A stretch of DNA of 64,000 nucleotides from Psychrobacter sp. PL19 (GCF_017875835.1 NZ_JAGING010000001.1:2728001-2792000); one strand, 5' to 3'; counted from the first letter of the stretch, positions 9,759 through 20,018 are shown. A program made the numbers and translations. Notes: a model not told the origin generated them from the letters alone.

Positions 9759-9800
9759 TCAGAAAAAAACAAAAGCCTCAGACGCGAACGTCGGAGGCTT
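9759..9800 (-). terminator. rho-independent terminator of gyrA
   Basis: Hairpin AAGCCTC-A-GACG / CGTC-G-GAGGCTT with a CGAA loop (9773-9800) and one internal mismatch. On the minus strand it is followed by a T-rich tract (the A-rich run at 9760-9772). It lies about 150 nt past the gyrA stop and before the rarD start. Confidence 0.85.
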
Positions 9801-9950
9801 CCTTTCTTTATGTCATTAGCCAATTGAACCAGGCTAAGACAACCGGTATTACTTTATGATACTAATATTACATGTCAATATTATGTCAAATGCAGACCGA
9901 ATAAGCAATAATTCTACTGATTCAGTCTGCCAAACAACTCATTTCAATAC

Positions 9951-12773
9951 TTATTCAGCGTCGTTGTCCAAATCAGTATCGTCGTCTAAACTAATATCAC
10001 CGTCCGAAGCCTCTTCATCTAAAACCTCTTCATCTAAAGCCTCTTTATCTGAAGTATAGTCATTGGCGATATCAACAGAATCGGTAATATCAGTTGTGAC
10101 CGTACGATCAGTCGCAGCATCTACGTCCATTTGCTCCTGACCTTCTACCGCAAAGACCCCATCTTCTCTGAGCGCATCGACTAACTCATTGTCGTCTTCT
10201 TCATGCTCAACACACGCCATAGCGACCAGTTTCTCGTCTTTTGATAGGCGAATTAAGGTGACACCCTGAGTATTACGACCAGAAGTGGCGACATGCTCAA
10301 CTGGCGTACGCACCAGAGTACCTTTATCAGATATTAGGATAATATCGTCTTCAGGATCAACCTTAGTCGCGCGTACCAAAGCGCCATTACGCGCACTGGT
10401 TTTGATAGCGATGACACCGCCGCCGCCACGCCCTTGCTTATTAAACTCTTCGATGGAGGTACGTTTGCCAAAGCCATTTTCACAAGCAATCAAGATTTCT
10501 TGGACATCATCTTCGATGACCACTAACGACTTAATAAACTCATCATTAGTTAGACGCATACCGCGAACACCCTTAGCAGTACGTCCCATAGAGCGGGCAT
10601 CATTTTCATCGAAGCGAATGGCCTTACCACTTGAAGCAAATAACATGACGTCTTGCGAGCCATCAGTAATACGGGCACTGACTAGCTTGTCGCCATCTTC
10701 TAGACCAACTGCTATCAGACCGTTAGACCGAATACTGGCAAACTGCTCAAGCTCTACCCGCTTGACGGTACCATTGGCAGTAGCAAAGAACACGAAATGA
10801 CCGGTCACTTCATCAGTGGTTTGCGGTATCGGTAAAATAGTGGTTACCGTCTCATCATTATTAAGTCCAATGAGATTCACTAATGGACGACCACGTGCAC
10901 CGCGACTGGCAATCGGTACTTCAAAACCGCGCAAACTAAATACGCGGCCAGTGTCAGTGAAACACAGTACCGTCGCGTGGGTTGAGGTAACGACTAGATG
11001 ATCAATGACATCATCTTCTTTCATCGCAGTGGCGGACTTGCCTTTACCCCCACGTTTTTGTGCCACATAATCGTGAATTGGTTGGGTCTTTGCATAGCCA
11101 GTGCGAGAAACCGTCATCACCACCGTTTGCTCAGGAATAAGATCTTCACGGCTAAAATCAGTACGCGAATCAATAATGTCAGTACGGCGCTCATCACCGA
11201 AATTTTCACGAATTTCAATCATCTCATTAGAGATAATGGTCATAAGCTTATCAAAATCGCCTAGGATAGATTCTAAATTAGCAATTTCGCGTAATAAGTC
11301 TTGATACTCTTCCGTCAGCTTATCTTGCTCGAGACCGGTCAAACGATGCAATTGCATCTCTAAAATTGCATTGACCTGATCTAATGACAAGCGATAGCTT
11401 TCGGCACCTTCAGCACTATCACTAATTAAACCAAACGGTGCTTTTGGATCTTCACCTTCGATGAAATCAGGACGTACTGATTGGCTACCTGCAGCAGTGA
11501 GCATCGCTTGGACGCTACCTGATCCCCAAGTGTTATTAAGTAAGTTCTCACGTGCCATACCACGGCTAGCAGACACTTTGATTTCTGCAATAATCTCGTC
11601 GATATTGGCCAGCGCGACCGTCAAACCTTCGAGCAGGTGACCACGGACCCGAGCTTTATTCAGCTCATAGATAGTACGGCGAGTCACGACTTCTTGACGA
11701 TGGCGTACAAAAGCAGCAATTAGTTGACGCAAGGTCAATAGCTTCGGCTGGCCGTTGTCTAGCGCCACCATGTTGATACTGAAGCTTGATTCGAGTGGCG
11801 TTTGCAAAAATAAGTTATTAACGATAACTTCAGCCGTTTCACCACGACGCAGATCAATAGCAATACGCATACCGTCTTTATCAGACTCGTCGCGAATCTC
11901 GCTAATACCTTCGATTTTCTTATCACGAACCAATTCAGCAATACGCTCAATCAGCTTGGCTTTATTGGCCTGATAAGGCACTTCAGTGAATACGATACGT
12001 TCACGATCGCGGTTGACACCAGTATCAGCCATCGCCTCGATAATGTAGCGCCCACGTATATGCAGACGACCTTTACCGGTGCGATAGGCATCTAAAATAC
12101 CCGCACGACCGTAGATGATTCCGCCTGTAGGAAAGTCAGGACCTGAGATATGGGTCATCAGCTCTTCAGCAGAAATTTGCGGATTGTTGGCATAGGCCAA
12201 ACAGGCATTAATCACTTCGGTGAGGTTATGTGGTGCCATATTGGTCGCCATACCGACTGCGATACCAGTTGCGCCGTTGACTAATAGGTTTGGGACCCGT
12301 GCCGGCATAACGCTAGGCATACGCTCAGAACCATCGTAGTTGTCTTCCCAGTCGACAGTATCTTTATCCAGATCCGCAAGCATTTGATGGGTCAGCTTAG
12401 TCATGCGTACTTCGGTATAACGCATGGCAGCAGGTGGATCATCATCAATCGAGCCAAAGTTACCTTGACCATCAATCATGGGGTAGCGCAAGCTAAAGTC
12501 CTGCGCCATACGCACAATCGCATCATATACAGCACTATCGCCATGGGGGTGATATTTACCAATGACATCACCGACCACACGTGCCGATTTCTTATAGGCT
12601 TTGTTGTAGTCATTAGATAGCACGTGCATCGCATACATCACGCGACGGTGTACTGGCTTGAACCCATCACGCACATCCGGCAGCGCACGCGAGACAATCA
12701 CGCTCATCGCATAATCCAAATAGGATTGTTTTAATTCATCGACGATGCCAATAGGACTGACCGATTCGCTCAT
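9951..12773 (-). CDS. gyrA: DNA gyrase subunit A
   Basis: Breakage-reunion subunit of gyrase. The winged-helix region contains the quinolone-determining segment [18 protein letters not shown] and the catalytic Tyr in [10 protein letters not shown]. The residues equivalent to E. coli Ser83 and Asp87 are Ser and Asp, so no resistance change is seen. The C-terminal beta-pinwheel carries the GyrA box as QKRGGKG. The protein ends in a long Asp/Glu-rich tail with short repeats ([17 protein letters not shown]). The frame opens at 12797, but GAGGGAG lies 5 nt before the ATG at 12773 (MSESVSPIG), so I place the start there. Confidence 0.97.
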   Translation of the reverse strand: MSESVSPIGIVDELKQSYLDYAMSVIVSRALPDVRDGFKPVHRRVMYAMHVLSNDYNKAYKKSARVVGDVIGKYHPHGDSAVYDAIVRMAQDFSLRYPMIDGQGNFGSIDDDPPAAMRYTEVRMTKLTHQMLADLDKDTVDWEDNYDGSERMPSVMPARVPNLLVNGATGIAVGMATNMAPHNLTEVINACLAYANNPQISAEELMTHISGPDFPTGGIIYGRAGILDAYRTGKGRLHIRGRYIIEAMADTGVNRDRERIVFTEVPYQANKAKLIERIAELVRDKKIEGISEIRDESDKDGMRIAIDLRRGETAEVIVNNLFLQTPLESSFSINMVALDNGQPKLLTLRQLIAAFVRHRQEVVTRRTIYELNKARVRGHLLEGLTVALANIDEIIAEIKVSASRGMARENLLNNTWGSGSVQAMLTAAGSQSVRPDFIEGEDPKAPFGLISDSAEGAESYRLSLDQVNAILEMQLHRLTGLEQDKLTEEYQDLLREIANLESILGDFDKLMTIISNEMIEIRENFGDERRTDIIDSRTDFSREDLIPEQTVVMTVSRTGYAKTQPIHDYVAQKRGGKGKSATAMKEDDVIDHLVVTSTHATVLCFTDTGRVFSLRGFEVPIASRGARGRPLVNLIGLNNDETVTTILPIPQTTDEVTGHFVFFATANGTVKRVELEQFASIRSNGLIAVGLEDGDKLVSARITDGSQDVMLFASSGKAIRFDENDARSMGRTAKGVRGMRLTNDEFIKSLVVIEDDVQEILIACENGFGKRTSIEEFNKQGRGGGGVIAIKTSARNGALVRATKVDPEDDIILISDKGTLVRTPVEHVATSGRNTQGVTLIRLSKDEKLVAMACVEHEEDDNELVDALREDGVFAVEGQEQMDVDAATDRTVTTDITDSVDIANDYTSDKEALDEEVLDEEASDGDISLDDDTDLDNDAE

Positions 12774-13120
12774 ATACACTCCCTCACTCACATCCATTCT
12801 CTAGCATTTGCATCATTGATAGTTTACTGATAGTCATATTCAGCTATACGTAAAATGAGCCGCAGAGATGTGCCGCTGTTATTTAGATATATAACGTAAA
12901 TATAAACTATAGATAAAGAACTACAAACCGTACAAAAATCTAGGAAAATGGCGATAGTTTTAATGGTAAATAAAAGAAGCTATTTTAGCACAAATTTGCC
13001 TATTTAGGGGCATTTGAGTGCTATTAACCCATGGAGGAACAGGTCATTTATAGCGAGTAATTCGTATTATTTATTAGGCTCTATAAATGGGGCATTTATA
13101 ACGCTACTCCTAAAATAATA
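12774..13120. other. gyrA upstream region
   Basis: About 350 AT-rich nucleotides. The gyrA promoter must lie here but no single -35/-10 pair stands out. No gene seen. Confidence 0.4.
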
Positions 13121-13303
13121 TTAATGGCAGACTTTTTTAGATTGACTGGTCTTACCATTTTTGCAGACAAACTTGCCATCTTTTGAGCAGTGTGCTACCC
13201 CGCCTATTTTTCCAGAGCAAGGCGTATTTTGGGCCTGTGCTTGAGTTATCGGTGCTATAGTAAAAGCAAGCGCTATAGTCAATGAAAGGCAATATCGATA
13301 CAT
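13121..13303 (-). CDS. small exported Cys-rich protein
   Basis: A 60-residue protein with a signal peptide (hydrophobic LSLTIALAFTIAPI, cleavage likely after AQAQ) and a mature part of about 35 residues with four Cys: TPCSGKIGGVAHCSKDGKFVCKNGK...KKVCH. This small periplasmic CSGK/GG/HC type recurs in Moraxellaceae; its role is unknown. The first ten codons lie inside a MITE-like repeat (13274-13350), so the start codon and part of the signal peptide appear to come from the element. The nearest Shine-Dalgarno-like AGG is only 3 nt from the ATG, so the start is uncertain. Confidence 0.6.
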   Translation of the reverse strand: MYRYCLSLTIALAFTIAPITQAQAQNTPCSGKIGGVAHCSKDGKFVCKNGKTSQSKKVCH

Positions 13304-13350
13304 AGCCTACTGCTGGCATAAGTTTTTATTTCGTTATTTATTTAGCTATA
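13274..13350. repeat. short MITE-like element (internally deleted copy)
   Basis: Begins TATAGTCAATGAAA and ends TTTAGCTATA, giving imperfect inverted ends of TATAG type. The first 50 nt match the left end of the element at 57920-58057 at all but a few positions. The centre of that longer element is missing here. Confidence 0.6.
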
Positions 13351-13370
13351 GATTATTGAATTTGGCTGTC

Positions 13371-13651
13371 TTAGGATGTTTTAGCTACATTGATAAAGTG
13401 TTGGTCAAAATATTCACGGGTTGCTTGCGTACAAGCGGTGCTGACAAGACCGCCATAGTAGACCGCCATGGTAGACAGCCAATACTGCAGCTCCTTCGAC
13501 TTGTGCTAACAGTATCAGATCAGTTATATTCGCCGCTCTAGCATCTGCGTTAGCCTCACTTTTAACGGCGGCTAATGTAGCAGCAAACCTGTCTTGAACG
13601 TTATCAATTACTGGCGCTATCCTTAGCAGCAATCAAAAGGGAGTTTCTACA
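13371..13651 (-). pseudogene. remnant of a TetR/AcrR-type regulator, C-terminal part
   Basis: Read on the minus strand, one frame gives VQDRFAATLAAVKSEANAD...VEGAAVLAVYHGG, and after a 13-nt tandem duplication is discounted the frame continues YGGLVSTACTQATREYFDQHFINVAKTS followed by a TAA at 13371. This resembles the C-terminal ligand domain of TetR-family repressors. Upstream (near 13651) a further piece, NSLLIAAKDSAS, appears in another frame, so there is at least one more frameshift. No helix-turn-helix N-terminus is left. TetR assignment is by resemblance only. Confidence 0.6.
13448..13473. repeat. 13-bp tandem duplication inside the TetR remnant
   Basis: GACCGCCATAGTA (13448-13460) is followed directly by GACCGCCATGGTA (13461-13473), one mismatch. 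Removing one unit restores the reading frame of the remnant. Confidence 0.85.
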
Positions 13652-13800
13652 TTTTAAGCAGTTGATAAGAGGCAGATTTGTGTCTGGTACCTTACTGCTC
13701 ATACATCTAAGATGTTACTAATAGCTACTACGAAATGTACAAATATCTAGCATTGCACAATATAAGCCGCCGATAGAGTAAGCCGCCGATGGAAGCCGAT

Positions 13801-13842
13801 GTTTAGAGGCTGATTTTTAGAGACTGATTTTTAGAGAGTGAT
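13801..13842. repeat. 14-bp tandem repeat, three copies
   Basis: Units like TTTTAGAGACTGAT at 13801-13814, 13815-13828 and 13829-13842, differing at one to three positions. They lie in a gene-free stretch (13652-14069) that otherwise shows nothing. Confidence 0.75.
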
Positions 13843-14069
13843 GTTTTAAAACTAACTTTGATACCCTATAGTAAACAATGTAGTAAACAATGCTTCGTTC
13901 ATTACCTTTAATAGTGACAATAGAATAGTTTCAAGAGCCACTTACTTCATGAAACTTTCAGTTATTGTAGACAAAATATTTCTACCCGCTACACTAGGTA
14001 CAGTTTAATATAGGTGTTGACTATATCGCACGCAAAATACGGCCACTCAATATATAGGCGTTTATTTTT

Positions 14070-14345
14070 ATGGACATTGTTTTGGCTATCGTTTGGATCT
14101 TGGCGATGGTGTTGTATAGCTTTTCTAGCGATTACGCCACCGGTTTTCCCAATCATAATAACAAGGCCTTACCGTTTGTGCGCTGGGGTTCGCTCCTAGT
14201 TGCTATGGGACTATCCGCCTATTTGGCGCAAGTCTATAAAGCCAACTTGCAAGGCTCTGGTATTTGGGTATTTGTTGCGGTGGTGTTTGTAATCATTACC
14301 TTATCCAAACTGATCTTTAAATGGGTTATTAATAGACGGCGCTAG
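14070..14345 (+). CDS. small three-helix membrane protein
   Basis: A protein of 91 residues with three hydrophobic helices: MDIVLAIVWILAMVLYSF, a middle one around FVRWGSLLVAMGLSAYLAQVY, and IWVFVAVVFVIITLSKLIF, with a basic end (NRRR). It is an integral inner-membrane protein of unknown role. It lies 59 nt upstream of the methyltransferase gene on the same strand, so the two may be co-transcribed. Confidence 0.65.
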   Translation: MDIVLAIVWILAMVLYSFSSDYATGFPNHNNKALPFVRWGSLLVAMGLSAYLAQVYKANLQGSGIWVFVAVVFVIITLSKLIFKWVINRRR

Positions 14346-14404
14346 TGCAGTGCCGTTTAAACAACCTCCCCGTGAACACCATAGTAAAGATATCGTAAAC
14401 TCTT

Positions 14405-15397
14405 ATGCAAAATGATAATAAAGACAGCAATAACCCAATAGCTAATGCCTTAGCTACCGATAACAGTCACACTGCAGAATTAACAACATCTAATGAAACT
14501 AATGAAATCAGAAGCGATCGCAGCTTTGATACCATCGCCGATCATTTTGAAAAGAAGGTGTATGGTGGCTTAAAAGGTGAGATTCGGCTAGCAGTGCTAC
14601 GTCGTGATATCTTCGAATATGCTGATAAGCTGACTAAAATGCTTGCACGTCCGCTACGTATTTTAGATGTCGGTGCAGGTCTTGCACAAATAGCCATCGA
14701 TCTTGCCCTGCAAGGTCATAGCGTGGTGGTCAATGATATCTCAGAAAACATGCTTAATAAGGCCAAAGCCAGTTTTGAAAAACAACAGGCTGTTGCCAAT
14801 AACAATGTTTTTGATGAGAAGGTTTTTGATGAGAAGGTTTTTGGTGCTGTGACCTGGGTGGTCTGCCCTTATCAACAGCTTGAGGCGACGCTAAGTATTG
14901 ACAATGGTCACCTTGATAGTAATGGTATTGATAAAGCGAGCATTGATAAATCAGACAAGTTTGATTTAATTCTATGTCATGCTTTGCTGGAATGGCTGGC
15001 AGAACCAGCAGCGATCATGGACTTCTTTGATGCTCAGCTGACCGATAATGGCGCACTGTCGTTATGCTTTTATAATCCAGCGAGCTTTGATTATCGCAAT
15101 CTTATTATGGGTAATTTTAATCTACTCGACAGCCCGTCTTACAAAGCAGACAACGAGAAAAGCTTGACCCCAAACTATCCGGTAGCCAAGCAGCAAGTAG
15201 AATCATGGCTACAAGCGCATCATTATCAAACCATGCTTACCAGCGGACTGCGCGTATTTCATGACTATACGCCACTAAAACGCGGGGGCAATACCGATCC
15301 TGAAGCAGTGATACGGATGGAGTTACGCTACTCACAGCAAGAGCCCTATAAATGGTTGGGGCGCTATTTACATATATTAGCGACTCGTGAGACCTAA
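14405..15397 (+). CDS. cmoM: SAM-dependent methyltransferase, CmoM (SmtA)-like
   Basis: Class I methyltransferase of 330 residues. SFDTIADHFEKKVYGGLKGEIRLAVLRRDI followed by LRILDVGAGLAQIAIDLALQGHSVVVNDISENML matches the start of CmoM, which methylates the carboxymethoxyuridine at tRNA wobble position 34. The motif I glycine cluster is DVGAGLAQ, the acidic residue of motif II is in NDIS, and motif IV is CHALLEWLAEP. It is about 70 residues longer than E. coli CmoM because of a polar N-terminal extension and an insertion at about 138-185. The insertion contains a duplicated 15-nt unit encoding VFDEK twice. The function is inferred from family likeness. Confidence 0.78.
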   Translation: MQNDNKDSNNPIANALATDNSHTAELTTSNETNEIRSDRSFDTIADHFEKKVYGGLKGEIRLAVLRRDIFEYADKLTKMLARPLRILDVGAGLAQIAIDLALQGHSVVVNDISENMLNKAKASFEKQQAVANNNVFDEKVFDEKVFGAVTWVVCPYQQLEATLSIDNGHLDSNGIDKASIDKSDKFDLILCHALLEWLAEPAAIMDFFDAQLTDNGALSLCFYNPASFDYRNLIMGNFNLLDSPSYKADNEKSLTPNYPVAKQQVESWLQAHHYQTMLTSGLRVFHDYTPLKRGGNTDPEAVIRMELRYSQQEPYKWLGRYLHILATRET

Positions 15398-15442
15398 TTC
15401 TAATAGATGTCACCAAATATCGTAAGGCCTTTCAACATCGGT

Positions 15443-16762
15443 TTATGACATATGATAATCTGACCAGGTTGTAGCGTTGATATTTTTTTCATCGAAGACC
15501 ACCACATGTTTAAGCATCGGTAAAATACCAATACGTGTGCCAACCGGATGGTTATGATGGCTGGAAACCAAAGACAATACTGTCTGGCCATCGTCCAACT
15601 GCAAGCGATACAGATAGTTTGCGCCGCGAAATACTCGACCAACTACCAGTGCAGTTTGGGTGCTGTCATCGTCATGAATAATATCATCAGGACGCACCAA
15701 TACCTTTATTAATGTGCCATTGGGATAATCATACTCGCAATATCGTGGCTGCCCTCTATCATCATATACTTCCATACGCCGGTAAATATCGCCTAGCGCA
15801 GTCTCGACATGACCTTCTTTAATGACCCCATCTATCATGGCGCCTTCACCCACGAACTCGGCGACAAATGGGCTGACGGGCTCATGATATAGCTCAGTTG
15901 GAGTCGCCCACTGTACCAGTTTGCCTTGGTGCATAACCCCAACCTTATCCGCTAAGGCAAAGGCCTCGTTTTGGTCATGAGTGACTAAAATTGCGGTAGT
16001 GTTGGTACGCTTAAGAATATCGCGAACGCTCATAGCCAATGATTCACGTAGCACCACATCTAAATTAGAAAATGGCTCGTCAAGTAATAGTAACTTAGGC
16101 TTCGGTGCTAATGCGCGTGCTAATGCTACCCGCTGCTGCTGGCCACCTGAAAGTTCGGTGGGCCGTTTGTCAGCATGCTCTGTCAGCTCAACCAGACTCA
16201 ACATCTCAGCAACCCGCGCTTTTTTGTCAGCTGCCGACCATTTATTAAGGCCAAAAGCGATATTTTTTGCGACGCTTAAATGGCCAAATAAGGCATAGTC
16301 TTGGAACACCATACCCATTCCACGCTTGGCCGGCGCGACCGCAAATGAGGTACGAGCAGCTTGCTCAGTCAAACGCTGGTTGTTTAGGCCAATTATCCCA
16401 AGACGGGTAGGTTCTAAACCGGCAATAGCGCGTAACGCGGTAGTCTTGCCACAACCGCTATACCCTAAAAAGCAACCAATTTCCCCTTGCTGCAAGGTTA
16501 AAGACAGCCCATCAACGACCGTAATATTGTCATAACCAACGACTAAATTCTGCACGCTAAAATAGGGCTTATCAGCGATGTTTGCTTTATGGCTATCTTC
16601 TCTAGACTCTTGATTGTTATCCATATGATTGTTTTTAGTTTGCAGCTTTATAGACCGGGTGGTTTTCTCAAAAATATTAAGTCGCGCCTTGGTCTTGGTT
16701 GACTTTGGGGATAATTGGTCTGTCGAATCGTTAGTCAAGTCAGTATACATAGACGGTACCAT
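15443..16762 (-). CDS. fbpC: iron(III) ABC transporter ATP-binding protein
   Basis: ATPase of the Fbp iron importer. Walker A GYSGCGKTT, Q loop VFQDYALFGH, signature LSGGQQQRVALARAL and Walker B LLLLDEPFSNLD are intact, and the H loop is in LVTHDQ. The C-terminal third is a TOBE-like regulatory region with the VRPDD motif. The frame is 439 residues, longer than the usual 350, because of a polar N-terminal stretch of some 65 residues. An internal ATG at residue 47 (MDNNQESRED) is a credible alternative start. It lies last in the fbpA-fbpB-fbpC order, 154 nt after fbpB. Confidence 0.93.
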   Translation of the reverse strand: MVPSMYTDLTNDSTDQLSPKSTKTKARLNIFEKTTRSIKLQTKNNHMDNNQESREDSHKANIADKPYFSVQNLVVGYDNITVVDGLSLTLQQGEIGCFLGYSGCGKTTALRAIAGLEPTRLGIIGLNNQRLTEQAARTSFAVAPAKRGMGMVFQDYALFGHLSVAKNIAFGLNKWSAADKKARVAEMLSLVELTEHADKRPTELSGGQQQRVALARALAPKPKLLLLDEPFSNLDVVLRESLAMSVRDILKRTNTTAILVTHDQNEAFALADKVGVMHQGKLVQWATPTELYHEPVSPFVAEFVGEGAMIDGVIKEGHVETALGDIYRRMEVYDDRGQPRYCEYDYPNGTLIKVLVRPDDIIHDDDSTQTALVVGRVFRGANYLYRLQLDDGQTVLSLVSSHHNHPVGTRIGILPMLKHVVVFDEKNINATTWSDYHMS

Positions 16763-16916
16763 TAGGCGATAAATAAGAAGCGATGAATGAGAGAAACGGT
16801 AAAAATAGCACAGTGTGACAAAGCATTAAAATAACAATTGGTCAGACAAAGCACTTAAAGTAATCATACTCAGATAATAGTCTATGCTATTTTTTATCAG
16901 TTTATAAGAGAGCAAG

Positions 16917-18605
16917 TTAACCTGTTTTGTCACTCTGGCGCAACAATATCCAGACTGGAAGCAGCCCGACCAACACAATCAATAAGCTCGGCAGTGCAGC
17001 GCGCGCCCACATCCCTTCACTGGTCATCTCAAATACCCGTACTGCTAACGTATCCCAACCCTGCCGACGGGTCATCAAGGTAATGGGCATTTCTTTCATA
17101 ACCTCAACAAAGCCCATCAATAGTGCAGTCAACACTCCAGGACTAAGCACAGGCAATACCACTTGTCGCCAACGTTGTAACGGACTATCACTGAGTAATT
17201 TAGCAGCGGCTTCCTGATTGACAGTTAGACGCTGTAGTTGCCGGTCTACCGGTTGAAAGCTGACGGTCATAAATCGTGTCGATAAAGCCAGCAGCATGAC
17301 AATGACACTACCTGACAGTACCTGATGCGAGGTAATACCGAAGGCAATCAGCTGATTATCAACCCAAGCAATAGGTATAAAAACCCCGACAGCCAATACG
17401 GTCCCCGGTACCACATAACCTAAATTAGCTAAAGTAGTCAGTAGCTTAGTGGTTTTATCCGGATACTGACGCTTGACCCACGCGATAATAATCGCTAAAA
17501 AGGCAATAAAAAGCGTGGTCATACTAGCAATGATTAGGCTGTTTGCGACAAAATCAATATAGCGTGCATCAAAATCTTGCCGAAAGTTCATCGCTGTCCA
17601 ATAAAGCAGCTGCAAGAATGGTATTAAAAAAGCAATTAAAAACATCGTAGTACACAATAGCATCATGGCAATTTTGGCTGGAGTACTGGCATCAAAACGG
17701 CGGTTACTGCCTTGAGTGACCGCGTTACCGCGCCGTGCTTGCCAATATTGCTCAAACAGTACTACGATAAATATCACCCCAATTAACAGAGCCGCCAACT
17801 GAGCCGCAGTGGTCAAGCTAAAAAAGCCAAACCACGCCTTATAAATAGCTGTGGTAAAGGTATCGACGTTAAATACAGACACAGCACCAAAGTCAGCAAG
17901 GGTCTCCATGCTGGCTAGCAATAACCCGCCAATCACCCAAGGCAATGCTTGCGGCAAGGCCAAACGAAAAAATATACGACTGCGGCTCAGTCCTAGCATT
18001 TGGCCGGCTTCAATCGCACGCCGACCTTGCGATAAAAACGCTTGGCGAGCGAGCAAATACACATAAGGATAAAAGGCCAACGACAAGACCAAACCTGCGC
18101 CCCAGACGTTACGTACTGATGGTATGGCGGTACTAATGCCCAAATCACGAAGTGCGGTCTGCAAAGGGCCACTAAAGTCGACAATGCCTACCGTGACGAA
18201 AGCCAGTACGTAAGCCGGCATCGCAAGCGGTAGCATCAGCGCCCAAGAAAAAAACCGCTGACCAGGAAAACGATACATGCTCGTCACCCATGCCAACGCC
18301 GTACCGATAGTACCAGAAATGGTGGTGACCATTAACAATAAAATAGCCGTATTCTTGAGTACTTGCGGCAGGACATACTCACGCATGTGGGTCCAGATAT
18401 CCGCTACAGGCTGGGTCCACGACAGTAGCACTACTAAAATAGGTATCAGCATAAACAACGAAATCAGTCCTAAGACTGATTTTGAGGTGATACGTTTGCG
18501 AACAGCATGATCTTGGCTGACAGCCTGATGGTTATTATCACTGCCAACATTATTATCATTGGCAGTGTCGTCTTGACGATCGGACGCTTTGGGCATTGTC
18601 ATCAT
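16917..18605 (-). CDS. fbpB: iron(III) ABC transporter permease
   Basis: Fused inner-membrane permease of 562 residues with about twelve helices in two homologous halves, as in FbpB/AfuB. Each half carries the EAA-type cytoplasmic loop that contacts the ATPase: EAGQMLGLSRSRIFFRLALPQALP in the first half and EAAAKLLSDSPLQRWRQVVLPVLSP in the second. The N-terminus is a polar cytoplasmic tail of about 40 residues. It lies 71 nt after fbpA and before fbpC. Confidence 0.94.
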   Translation of the reverse strand: MMTMPKASDRQDDTANDNNVGSDNNHQAVSQDHAVRKRITSKSVLGLISLFMLIPILVVLLSWTQPVADIWTHMREYVLPQVLKNTAILLLMVTTISGTIGTALAWVTSMYRFPGQRFFSWALMLPLAMPAYVLAFVTVGIVDFSGPLQTALRDLGISTAIPSVRNVWGAGLVLSLAFYPYVYLLARQAFLSQGRRAIEAGQMLGLSRSRIFFRLALPQALPWVIGGLLLASMETLADFGAVSVFNVDTFTTAIYKAWFGFFSLTTAAQLAALLIGVIFIVVLFEQYWQARRGNAVTQGSNRRFDASTPAKIAMMLLCTTMFLIAFLIPFLQLLYWTAMNFRQDFDARYIDFVANSLIIASMTTLFIAFLAIIIAWVKRQYPDKTTKLLTTLANLGYVVPGTVLAVGVFIPIAWVDNQLIAFGITSHQVLSGSVIVMLLALSTRFMTVSFQPVDRQLQRLTVNQEAAAKLLSDSPLQRWRQVVLPVLSPGVLTALLMGFVEVMKEMPITLMTRRQGWDTLAVRVFEMTSEGMWARAALPSLLIVLVGLLPVWILLRQSDKTG

Positions 18606-18676
18606 AGAATTAGTGTTATCATAGAATTATTACCATTTCAGACGCATAAAGACCATACAAACTGACTTATCGGTCG

Positions 18677-19813
18677 TTATTTATAACCGGCTTTATCCAT
18701 CATTTTAATCGCTTGGGTCTGCAACGAGCCAAACTTTTGTACATTAATAGCGTCTTGTTTAAACTCACCCCATGATCTAAGCAGCTCTGACTCATCGATA
18801 CCTTCTTTTACCGGATATTCTTTATCGGCGCTGGCATAAACACCTTGGGCTTTGTCAGATGACAACCATTCCATCAACTTGAGAGCACCATCTGGATTGT
18901 CTGAATTTGCTATCACACCAGCACCAGAGATGTTTACATGCGTACCAGTCGTGTCTTGGTTTGCCCAGAATATTTTCACAGGGAAGTTAGGCTTCTCATC
19001 AAGGATACGGCCATAATAATAACTGTTGGCTAGGCCCACTTCACACTGGCCAGCAGCGATAGCTTCTAACATGCTGGTGTCATCACTGAACACATCAGTG
19101 GCTAAGTTATCAACCCAGCCACGGATAACTTGTTCAGTTTTTTCCTCGCCTAAGTTTTCAATCATGCTAGCAACCAATGACTGATTATAGACAGCTTTCG
19201 AGGTACGTAAACACAGCTTACCTTTCCATTTTGGATCGGCAAGATCTGCGTAAGTAGACAACTGAGTAGCGTCAACTTTGCTTGGATCATAAAAAATAGT
19301 ACGTGCACGTAACGACAAACCTGTCCACTGACCTTTTGGATCACGGTATTTAGCTGGAACGTTAGTCTCTAGAACAGTAGAAGATACAGGTTGTAGCAAG
19401 CCTTGTTGTGCTGCTTGCCATAAATTACCGGCATCAACAGTCAATAACATATCCGCTGGGGTGTTTTTACCTTCAGCTTGTAAACGTGCCATTAGTGGAC
19501 CGGTCTTATCAGTCACTAGCTCAATTTTTACCCCAGTCTCTTCAGTATATTTATCCAGTAACGGCTGGATCAACTGCTCATTACGTGATGAATAGATAGT
19601 AACTACCTGTCCATCATCAGTAGCAGCGCTATCAGTAGCAACACCTTGCTCAGCAACCGGTGCTGTGGTTTCAGCATCGGTATCCTGTTCAGGGGTAGAC
19701 GCTTTATTACACCCTACCAACCCTAACATCATGCTAAATACAGCAACCGATAAAGTAAGCTTGGTAGAAGGTAAACGTGCGCTGACCGCATTCAAGGACA
19801 TGGGTTTCTCCAT
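18677..19813 (-). CDS. fbpA: periplasmic iron(III)-binding lipoprotein
   Basis: Solute-binding protein of the Fbp system (378 residues). The lipobox LGLVGC near residues 30-35 points to a lipid-anchored protein. The mature start VVTIYSSRNEQLIQPLLDKYTEETG and the DMLLTVDAGNLWQAAQQGLLQPV region are typical of class II iron-binding proteins. A paired Tyr is visible in LANSYYYGRILDEKP, the usual iron ligand site. An Asp/Thr/Ala-rich linker follows the lipid anchor. ATG at 19801 is preceded by GGAGAA and is a better start than 19813. A candidate Fur site lies about 95 nt upstream, fitting iron-regulated expression of the operon. Confidence 0.94.
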   Translation of the reverse strand: MEKPMSLNAVSARLPSTKLTLSVAVFSMMLGLVGCNKASTPEQDTDAETTAPVAEQGVATDSAATDDGQVVTIYSSRNEQLIQPLLDKYTEETGVKIELVTDKTGPLMARLQAEGKNTPADMLLTVDAGNLWQAAQQGLLQPVSSTVLETNVPAKYRDPKGQWTGLSLRARTIFYDPSKVDATQLSTYADLADPKWKGKLCLRTSKAVYNQSLVASMIENLGEEKTEQVIRGWVDNLATDVFSDDTSMLEAIAAGQCEVGLANSYYYGRILDEKPNFPVKIFWANQDTTGTHVNISGAGVIANSDNPDGALKLMEWLSSDKAQGVYASADKEYPVKEGIDESELLRSWGEFKQDAINVQKFGSLQTQAIKMMDKAGYK

Positions 19814-19906
19814 AGTAATAACACAAATAAGTAAGGGAAAACGATATTATAAACGACACGCCATCAAGACTTATAACCGGATAATATCTAGAATCAACAT
19901 ACTAAT

Positions 19907-19925
19907 CGAAATGAGACTAATTATC
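19907..19925 (-). promoter_or_regulatory. candidate Fur box upstream of fbpABC
   Basis: On the minus strand the sequence GATAATTAGTCTCATTTCG matches the 19-bp Fur consensus GATAATGATAATCATTATC at 12 positions, including the whole first hexamer. It sits about 95 nt upstream of the fbpA start in an AT-rich promoter region. Confidence 0.5.
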
Positions 19926-20018
19926 AATACATTTGTATGGACGTCTAATCTGAATATTTTTGTTGACTCAAAAACACTCATAAAACTCGTATTTAATAGT
20001 AACATTTCGACCTGAATC

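Noticed and set aside
10285..10800. A 171-residue plus-strand frame within gyrA
   Set aside because: It is the antisense shadow of a well-conserved gene, with no ribosome site and no family resemblance.
9951..12773. Possible quinolone-resistance change in GyrA
   Set aside because: The positions equivalent to E. coli Ser83 and Asp87 are Ser and Asp.
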